DNA from: Clostridiaceae bacterium
GTDB lineage: Bacteria > Bacillota > Clostridia > Peptostreptococcales > Natronincolaceae
DNA length: 64,000 nucleotides
Direction: 5' to 3'
Assembly: GCA_018432235.1 (NCBI GenBank)
Contig: JAHDLO010000007.1
Coordinates: 88,769 to 152,768 of the forward strand
Below, piece by piece: positions 58,611-64,000 of this stretch (position 1 is the first letter of the stretch; every line of letters begins with the position of its first letter). A program made the position numbers and the translations under genes. Below the pieces are notes generated by a model. That model was not told the DNA's origin, did no database searches, and saw nothing but the letters and a program-made list of their open reading frames with translations.

Positions 58611-59675
58611 ATGAGAATAGCAATATTGGGAGCAGGATCCTTGGGAACGATAATTGGCGCTTTAATTACAATGAAATCCCAGAACCAGCATGTTGTTGAA
58701 TTGATTGATACAAACAAAGCGCATGTAGAGGCGTTGAACAGTAATGGGGCTAAAATAGTTGGCTCTTTAGAGCTGAATGTACCGGTTAAGGCGGTAACTC
58801 CTGACCAAATGGAAGGACATTATGACTTAGTATTATTGTTAACTAAGCAGACCTTTAATGAAGGAGCATTAACCAACCTACTCAAAAATCTTCACAAAGA
58901 CAGCACCGTATGTACTTTGCAAAATGGGATTCCAGAAGAATCAGTCGCATCATTTGTAGGTAAAGAAAGAACAGTAGGCGGTGCTGTTGGATTTGGTGCT
59001 ACATGGGTTTCACCTGGTGTTTCCATGCTGTCATCCTCCTATGAAGCAATTCAAAAATTTGCTTTTGATATTGGAGAAATCGATGGGACAATCACACCTC
59101 GAATTAAAAAAATTAAAGAAATATTAGACCATGTAGGCAATACAGAAATTATGACGGATTTAATGGATGTCAGATGGACCAAGCTTCTGATGAATGCCAC
59201 CTTTAGTGGTATGTCGGCTGCATTAGGGTGTACATTTGGAGATGTTTTAGACAATGAAATTGCAATGTATGCCTTAGCCTATGTCGCCGATGAAACAATA
59301 AAAGCCGCTAAGGCCAATGGACATAAGGTGGTACACATGCAAGGCAATGATATGGGCTTCTTAGAGATAAAGGAAAATGAAACCCCGGCAGATAAGCTAG
59401 AGTTTTATAACAGGGTATGGACTAAGCATAGGGGAACGAAAGCAAGCATGCTTCAAGATTTAGAAAAGGAGATCCCCTGTGAGGTAGATTATATTAATGG
59501 CTTTGTATCCCGTAAAGGAAAAGAAGGTGGCGTTGCAACACCATATAACGATTTGATTGTCAGTCTAATTAAAGAAGCAGAAAATAATAAAGTCGTGCCT
59601 GATTTTCAAACAAATATTAAAAAATTCCTGCAGCTGTCAACAATTCTATCAACCAATTTACAACAGATTATATAG
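58611..59675 (+). CDS. ketopantoate reductase (PanE/ApbA) family dehydrogenase
   Basis: A 354-residue protein: N-terminal Rossmann fold with GAGSLG (nucleotide binding), LVLLLTKQ in place of the family's VxVKxxQ, and LQNG; C-terminal helical domain with KLLMNATFSGMSAALG. PanE-type enzymes interconvert hydroxy and keto acids with NADP. Its place before BKACE suggests oxidation of a hydroxy acid to a beta-keto acid, which is inference. A strong GAGGAGG precedes the ATG. Confidence 0.85.
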   Translation: MRIAILGAGSLGTIIGALITMKSQNQHVVELIDTNKAHVEALNSNGAKIVGSLELNVPVKAVTPDQMEGHYDLVLLLTKQTFNEGALTNLLKNLHKDSTVCTLQNGIPEESVASFVGKERTVGGAVGFGATWVSPGVSMLSSSYEAIQKFAFDIGEIDGTITPRIKKIKEILDHVGNTEIMTDLMDVRWTKLLMNATFSGMSAALGCTFGDVLDNEIAMYALAYVADETIKAAKANGHKVVHMQGNDMGFLEIKENETPADKLEFYNRVWTKHRGTKASMLQDLEKEIPCEVDYINGFVSRKGKEGGVATPYNDLIVSLIKEAENNKVVPDFQTNIKKFLQLSTILSTNLQQII

Positions 59676-59737
59676 GACAGCGAATGGATTGAGAAGCAAT
59701 ATTGATGATAGAAAACCAAAATGAGGAGGAATATAAA

Positions 59738-60658
59738 ATGTCAAACAAAGTGATCATTACAGCAGCAATTACTGGTGGGGTGCATACACCCGGTATGACA
59801 CCATACCTGCCAATCACACCGGAAGAAATCATAAATGATGCAGTCAAAGCAAGTGAAGCTGGTGCAGCCGTCGTGCATATTCATGCGAGGAATCCAGAAG
59901 ATGGGAGGCCATCATCAGATATCAATCTCTTAAGGGAGATCACTGGCGGTATTAAGAAAAAATCCGATGTTGTCATTTGTATTACAACAGGTGGAAGCGT
60001 AGCAATGTCCATTGAAGAAAGAATTGCTGTAATTCCAGAATTGAAGCCTGAGCTTGCCTCATGTAATGCAGGATCAATTAATTTTGTTCTAGCGCCTGCA
60101 GCAAGAAATCTGAAGCCTAAGTATGATTGGGAAAAGCCATACCTTGAGGGAACTAAGGATTTAATCTTTTCAAATACCTTTAAGGGCATTGAATACTATG
60201 TAAATACAATGAATAAAGTCAATACGAGACCTGAGTTCGAGGTTTATGATATTGGCATGATTAACAATATCGCATATTTTATAAAATCTGGTGTCATTCA
60301 AAGACCCGTCTACATTCAGTTTGTTATGGGTATTTTAGGAGGAATTCCAGCAACCATTGAAAATTTAGCCTTTATGGTTAAAACAGCTAAGGAGCAAATC
60401 GGTGAGTTTAATTGGTCAGTAGCAGCAGCAGGTAAAAGTCAATTTCCATTAACATCAGCAGCCTTAGGTATGGGGGGAAATGTAAGAGTTGGGTTAGAGG
60501 ATAACATTTATCTTAAGCCAAAAGTATTAGCCAAAAGCAGTGCAGAGCAGGTCATACAAATTAAAGAAATAGCAGAGCGGATTGGATTGGAAATAGCATC
60601 ACCAGACGAGGCTCGTAGTATACTTGGGCTAAAAGGTAGTGAAAAAGTAAATTTTTAA
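59738..60658 (+). CDS. BKACE family beta-keto acid cleavage enzyme
   Basis: About 306 residues from ATG 59738, behind GAGGAGG; the longer reading from 59702 has no better site. The family (formerly DUF849; 3-keto-5-aminohexanoate cleavage enzyme) is shown by AAITGGVHTP at the N-terminus, the zinc-binding HxH in VVHIHARNPEDGRPSSD and ATTGGS-like CITTGGS. These Zn enzymes convert a beta-keto acid plus acetyl-CoA to acetoacetate and an acyl-CoA. With the CoA transferase downstream this gives a complete short pathway. Substrate unknown. Confidence 0.92.
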   Translation: MSNKVIITAAITGGVHTPGMTPYLPITPEEIINDAVKASEAGAAVVHIHARNPEDGRPSSDINLLREITGGIKKKSDVVICITTGGSVAMSIEERIAVIPELKPELASCNAGSINFVLAPAARNLKPKYDWEKPYLEGTKDLIFSNTFKGIEYYVNTMNKVNTRPEFEVYDIGMINNIAYFIKSGVIQRPVYIQFVMGILGGIPATIENLAFMVKTAKEQIGEFNWSVAAAGKSQFPLTSAALGMGGNVRVGLEDNIYLKPKVLAKSSAEQVIQIKEIAERIGLEIASPDEARSILGLKGSEKVNF

Positions 60659-60714
60659 TTATGATCCTATAAATGGATAATGAAAGGCTTAAAGAACGTC
60701 ATAAGGAAGGATGT

Positions 60715-61374
60715 ATGACCACTATGAACAAATTAATGAGCATTGATGAAGCAATGGCAAAAATAACAGATGGAATGACGATAATGATCGGCGGCTTTTT
60801 AGGTGTAGGTACCCCAGAGGGGCTTATAAATAAGCTTGTAGAGCATGATGTCAAAAATTTAACTATAATTGCCAATGATACTGCTTTTGTCGATAAAGGT
60901 ATCGGAAAACTGGTTGTGAATAAGCAATTATCAAAATTAATCACTTCACATATTGGAACGAATCCCGAAACCGGTAGACAGATGAACGAAGGGGAAATAG
61001 AAGTCGAATTAGTTCCCCAAGGCACATTGGCTGAGCGAATAAGAGCGGCAGGAGCTGGGCTAGGGGGAATTTTGACACCCACGGGTGTCGGTACCCTGGT
61101 CCAAAATAATAAAGAGCTCATTAAAGTTGAAAACAATGAGTATTTACTGGAGCTACCCTTAAGGGCAGATGTCGCACTGATTAAGGCTAAAAAAGCAGAC
61201 CTAAAAGGCAATCTGTTGTTTGCTCAGTCTGCAAGGAACTTTAACCCGTTAATGGCAACCGCAGCAAACTTAGTTATCGTACAGGCTGAAGAGATAGTAG
61301 ATATTGGTGAGATCGATCCAGACTATGTCATGCTGCCTGGCATATTTGTCGATATCATTGTAGGGGAGGCGTAA
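60715..61374 (+). CDS. 3-oxoacid CoA-transferase, alpha subunit (AtoD-like)
   Basis: About 219 residues from ATG 60715, 5 bp after GGAAGG. Typical alpha-subunit patterns: AMAKITDGMTIMIGGFLGVG, then PEGLINKLVEHDV and GGILTPTGVGTLV. It should form a heterodimer or heterotetramer with the next gene and move CoA between acetoacetate and another acid, for example acetate. It follows the BKACE gene and is cotranscribed. Confidence 0.92.
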   Translation: MTTMNKLMSIDEAMAKITDGMTIMIGGFLGVGTPEGLINKLVEHDVKNLTIIANDTAFVDKGIGKLVVNKQLSKLITSHIGTNPETGRQMNEGEIEVELVPQGTLAERIRAAGAGLGGILTPTGVGTLVQNNKELIKVENNEYLLELPLRADVALIKAKKADLKGNLLFAQSARNFNPLMATAANLVIVQAEEIVDIGEIDPDYVMLPGIFVDIIVGEA

Positions 61375-61376
61375 CA

Positions 61377-62033
61377 ATGGATAGCAAGCTGATTAAAGAA
61401 ATTATTGCCAAAAGGGTAGCAAAGGAGCTAAATGATGGTGATGTCGTAAATTTAGGCATAGGAATTCCTACCCTAGTTGCAAATTATATACCTGAAGAGG
61501 TAGAGGTTACGCTGCAATCTGAAAATGGTTTTCTAGGTCTTGGCCCCGCGCCATTGCCTGGAGAAGAAAACCAAAATTTAACTAATGCTGGAGGCAAATA
61601 TGTAACTATTAATAATGGCGGTGCCTTTTTCGATAGTGCTATGTCCTTCGCAATTATTAGAGGCGGACATGTTGATGCTACAGTTCTAGGTGCCTTGCAA
61701 GTAGATCAACAGGGTAACTTGGCTAATTGGATGATACCAGGTAAGCTAGTACCAGGCATGGGAGGTGCCATGGATTTAGTGACTGGGGCTAAAAGGGTGA
61801 TTGTGGCTATGGAGCATACGGATAAAAATGGTATGCCCAAAATTTTGAAGAATTGTAATTTGCCCTTAACTGGAAAGAATGTGGTAGATCTCATAATTAC
61901 AGAAAAGGCACTTATTGAGGTTACGACAGAAGGTTTACTGCTTAGAGAAATAGGACCCGGCACAAGTGTAGATGAAGTAGTGAAATCTACAGAGGCGAGT
62001 TTAATTTTGGACGACAATATTAAGGTATTTTAA
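61377..62033 (+). CDS. 3-oxoacid CoA-transferase, beta subunit (AtoA-like)
   Basis: A 218-residue beta subunit: [20 protein letters not shown], then [10 protein letters not shown] and the catalytic-Glu motif [12 protein letters not shown] (about 47-58), all conserved. It begins 2 bp after the alpha subunit, behind AGGGGAGG. Catalyses the transfer through a glutamyl-CoA thioester in characterised members. Confidence 0.94.
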   Translation: MDSKLIKEIIAKRVAKELNDGDVVNLGIGIPTLVANYIPEEVEVTLQSENGFLGLGPAPLPGEENQNLTNAGGKYVTINNGGAFFDSAMSFAIIRGGHVDATVLGALQVDQQGNLANWMIPGKLVPGMGGAMDLVTGAKRVIVAMEHTDKNGMPKILKNCNLPLTGKNVVDLIITEKALIEVTTEGLLLREIGPGTSVDEVVKSTEASLILDDNIKVF

Positions 62034-62061
62034 ATCTATAGAGTCTATTAAACGAGGTAGG

Positions 62062-62889
62062 ATGATGTTAATGGAGAAATATAGGATTATACAAAGTGTC
62101 TTAGATATGGTACCGTATTTAAAGGATTTATACAGTGATGATATTGCTATAGCGGTATGTAACACTGAAAGCTATGAGATATTTGTTGCTGGAGGAGAAA
62201 TAAGCATGCCTGTAAAGGCAGGGGAACCAGTAAATAAGGATTCTTTTATATATAGGGCGATGCAGGAGAATATTCCCTTGTATGGCAGAAGAGAGCTATA
62301 TGGAATTCCGTATTATGCTATGGTTACACCCTTGAGAGAGGGCGACAGAGTTGTTGGTGGCGTAGCAATTATGAAGTCATTGAAAAAGCAAATTGAACTT
62401 CAACAAATGGCTGAAATTTTGACAGCAGGGTTAGTGCAATTGCAGTCCTCTTCACAGCAAATCAATGTTGATGCTGAAAATTTGTCCTGTGTTGGTGAGG
62501 GACTTGGGGAGCTATCCAAGCTGGCTTTAAGTCATACGATGAGAAGTGGAGAAATAACTGATATCATTAAGAAAATAGCACAACAAACAAATCTATTAGG
62601 ACTAAATGCATCTATTGAAGCGGCAAGATCAGGAGAGGCAGGCAAGGGATTTAAGGTTGTTGCAGAGGAAATCAGAAAGCTATCCATTTCTACGCGGGAA
62701 TCAGTAGAGAATATTGAAAGGATTGTTGAAGATATTAATAAGACAAATTCCGAGATAGAAACAAAAACTCATCTCATTGAGATAACATCCAGGGATCAGG
62801 TCAAAGCAGTTCATGAATCCTATGCTGCAGTTCAGTCCTTATTTGCATTAGCAGAGGACTTGGAAGCAAAATCCAATAATATTTTTTGA
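62062..62889 (+). CDS. soluble methyl-accepting chemotaxis-like sensor
   Basis: About 275 residues, no membrane segment. Residues about 1-115 form an unassigned sensor-like domain; about 155-265 are a short MCP signalling domain with the hairpin-tip motif [18 protein letters not shown] and [15 protein letters not shown]. Several ATGs (62062, 62065, 62071) are possible. It may sense the substrate or a CoA intermediate of the operon and signal to CheA, which is inference. The terminator follows shortly. Confidence 0.78.
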   Translation: MMLMEKYRIIQSVLDMVPYLKDLYSDDIAIAVCNTESYEIFVAGGEISMPVKAGEPVNKDSFIYRAMQENIPLYGRRELYGIPYYAMVTPLREGDRVVGGVAIMKSLKKQIELQQMAEILTAGLVQLQSSSQQINVDAENLSCVGEGLGELSKLALSHTMRSGEITDIIKKIAQQTNLLGLNASIEAARSGEAGKGFKVVAEEIRKLSISTRESVENIERIVEDINKTNSEIETKTHLIEITSRDQVKAVHESYAAVQSLFALAEDLEAKSNNIF

Positions 62890-62952
62890 AATATAAAATT
62901 ATTCCTATCCCATCGTAGTAAGTGCGCCTTAAGTTTAATATGTAAAAAGATA

Positions 62953-62995
62953 GTAAAAAAGAGGAGAATGAAGATTTCATTCTCCTCTTTTTTAC
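62953..62995. terminator. strong bidirectional terminator
   Basis: A 20-bp perfect stem (62953-62972 with 62976-62995; core AGAGGAGAATGAA/TTCATTCTCCTCT) with a 3-nt loop and A/T runs on both sides, between convergent genes. Confidence 0.9.
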
Positions 62996-63053
62996 TTATG
63001 ACGGTGTTCATCAAAGCGAAAAATTCCCTCAGTTTGGTGATTATTCTTAGAAT

Positions 63054-64000
63054 TTATTGAGGGTAAACAGTAGCAGTAATGTTTCGCACTGACGCTGTAC
63101 CTGAATTCACATTTGATGGTAAGCCAAAAATGGTTCTCATTGTATAGGTAATGCTTCCGGTGCTGGGGGCTTCATCTACATAGTTGTTGGCTATTACATA
63201 GGTTTGATAACCGCTTCGTGATCCATTGCTAAAAATTGTTCTCCTGCTTATTTCTGTATCGCCTCTATATAGTCTAACATGAAATTCTACAGACCAACTG
63301 GTTGAAGTACTCAGTTCAACGGATACTGACATGTCTATCTTTACCAAGTCATGGGCTTCAGCGGTTACCGATACTGTAGCAACGGTGACAAGATCATTTA
63401 AGGGTGGATATATTGATATTTCTGCCGGGACCTGGTTGTATCTTAAGACAGGTAGGTTTCCACTTGATCCTGTTGGGCCAGTGTGACCAATGGGGCCAGT
63501 AGCACCAGTAGGTCCAACTGCGCCAGCTATGCCAGTAGGGCCAGCTATGCCGGCAGGGCCAGTTATGCCGGCAGGGCCAGTTATGCCGGCAGGGCCAGTT
63601 ATGCCGGCAGGGCCAGTTATGCCGGCAGGGCCAGTTATGCCGGCAGGGCCAGTTATGCCAGTAGGACCAGTTATGCCAGTAGGGCCAGTTATGCCAGTAG
63701 GGCCAACTATGCCAGTAGGACCAGTTATGCCGGCAGGGCCAGCTATGCCAGTAGGACCAGTTATGCCAGTAGGACCAGTTATGCCGGCAGGGCCAGCTAT
63801 GCCAGTAGGGCCAGTTATGCCGGCAGGGCCAGCTATGCCAGTAGGGCCAGCTATGCCAGTAGGGCCAGTTATGCCGGCAGGGCCAGTTATGCCAGTAGGA
63901 CCAGCTATGCCAGTAGGACCAGTTATGCCAGTAGGACCAGCTATGCCAGTAGGACCAGTTATGCCAGTAGGACCAGCTATGCCAGTAGGACCAGTTATGC
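63054..64000 (-). CDS. collagen-like (BclA-type) spore-surface protein, 3' part
   Basis: The minus strand is open from the right window edge to a stop at 63054. Residues encoded by 63462-64000 are about 179 uninterrupted Gly-X-Y residues of the forms [12 protein letters not shown] and GITGPA. The last 135 residues form a C-terminal beta-rich domain ([20 protein letters not shown], ...[16 protein letters not shown]..., ending NITATVYPQ) like the trimerising heads of BclA-type exosporium proteins. The N-terminus and any anchor lie outside the window. It supports spore formation. Confidence 0.85.
   Translation of the reverse strand, partial: ITGPTGIAGPTGITGPTGIAGPTGITGPTGIAGPTGITGPAGITGPTGIAGPTGIAGPAGITGPTGIAGPAGITGPTGITGPTGIAGPAGITGPTGIVGPTGITGPTGITGPTGITGPAGITGPAGITGPAGITGPAGITGPAGITGPAGIAGPTGIAGAVGPTGATGPIGHTGPTGSSGNLPVLRYNQVPAEISIYPPLNDLVTVATVSVTAEAHDLVKIDMSVSVELSTSTSWSVEFHVRLYRGDTEISRRTIFSNGSRSGYQTYVIANNYVDEAPSTGSITYTMRTIFGLPSNVNSGTASVRNITATVYPQ
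63462..64000 (-). repeat. 18-bp tandem repeats encoding collagen triplets
   Basis: An 18-bp unit encoding G-I-T/A-G-P-T/A is repeated about 30 times up to the window edge. Third-position variants (GGC or GGT, CCT with ACT or GCC) mark blocks that were copied together. The region must vary easily in length by slippage or recombination. Confidence 0.9.

Noticed and set aside
63484..64000. Regular short repeats that could suggest a CRISPR array
   Set aside because: The 18-bp units are directly adjacent without spacers and encode Gly-X-Y triplets in one open frame.
1..64000. rRNA or tRNA genes and common riboswitches
   Set aside because: No rRNA-like conserved stretch, no cloverleaf with TTCGANNC in a suitable context, and no recognisable riboswitch core was seen by reading; a covariance search was not possible.

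Overview
The window looks like the chromosome of a low-GC, spore-forming, anaerobic clostridium (Firmicutes). The grounds are AT-rich intergenic DNA with strong AGGAGG-type ribosome binding sites, a GerW/YtfJ-YtfI sporulation pair, a BclA-like collagen-repeat spore-surface protein at the right edge, and amino-acid/organic-acid catabolic genes run by sigma-54. No rRNA, tRNA or CRISPR was seen. The species cannot be named from the sequence.

Layout. (1) 0.15-5.0 kb: a sigma-54-dependent operon of a Dabb protein, a split UxaA-type dehydratase and a KdgT-type permease, with a convergent PrpR-N/PAS/AAA+/Fis activator. (2) 5.3-17.7 kb: drug and peptide defence: MerR/MATE, a two-component system with a LanFEG-like ABC exporter, and a second, visibly more GC-rich two-component system with an FtsX-type ABC transporter. 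(3) 17.7-30.8 kb: a decay zone and small defence island. Intact units are AraC/DUF2000/EamA, Mrr, VbhA-Fic, MerR/DrrAB, MocR/B3-B4, XRE and a SymE-like protein. Between them lie remnants of an ABC ATPase, a MocR regulator, AlbA_2 genes, a toxin-antitoxin pair, a LysE exporter and a KilA-N gene behind a LexA-type box. (4) 31-40 kb: an SSS symporter with a 41-residue membrane partner, an NtrB/NtrC-like pair, and the 5-oxoprolinase operon pxpA-NRAMP-pxpB-pxpC behind a sigma-54 promoter. (5) 40-47.5 kb: two MATE genes (LysR- and Rrf2-linked), NrdI, YtfI/YtfJ, a methyltransferase and a thioesterase. (6) 47.7-62.9 kb: a 165-bp MITE-like element, then a PAS/AAA+/Fis activator and a large catabolic locus: sugar-type ABC importer, cytosolic serine hydrolase, secreted carboxylesterase, a second SSS symporter again preceded by a 41-residue membrane ORF, a PanE-like dehydrogenase, a BKACE enzyme, a two-subunit CoA transferase and a soluble MCP-like sensor. 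(7) 63-64 kb: the 3' part of a collagen-like gene.

How it fits together. Four -24/-12 promoters with exact GG-N10-GC spacing (152, 36071, 49604, 56614) lie in front of catabolic operons, and three sigma-54 activators are encoded beside them. The two promoters of the 49-63 kb locus share a palindromic CTACAA...TTGTAG-type element about 65-110 bp upstream, so the adjacent activator probably controls both. The most promising undescribed system is this locus. By family logic it would de-esterify a substrate outside the cell, import it, oxidise it to a beta-keto acid, cleave that with acetyl-CoA through BKACE and recover acetoacetate through the CoA transferase. The substrate is unknown; carnitine esters are one speculative possibility.
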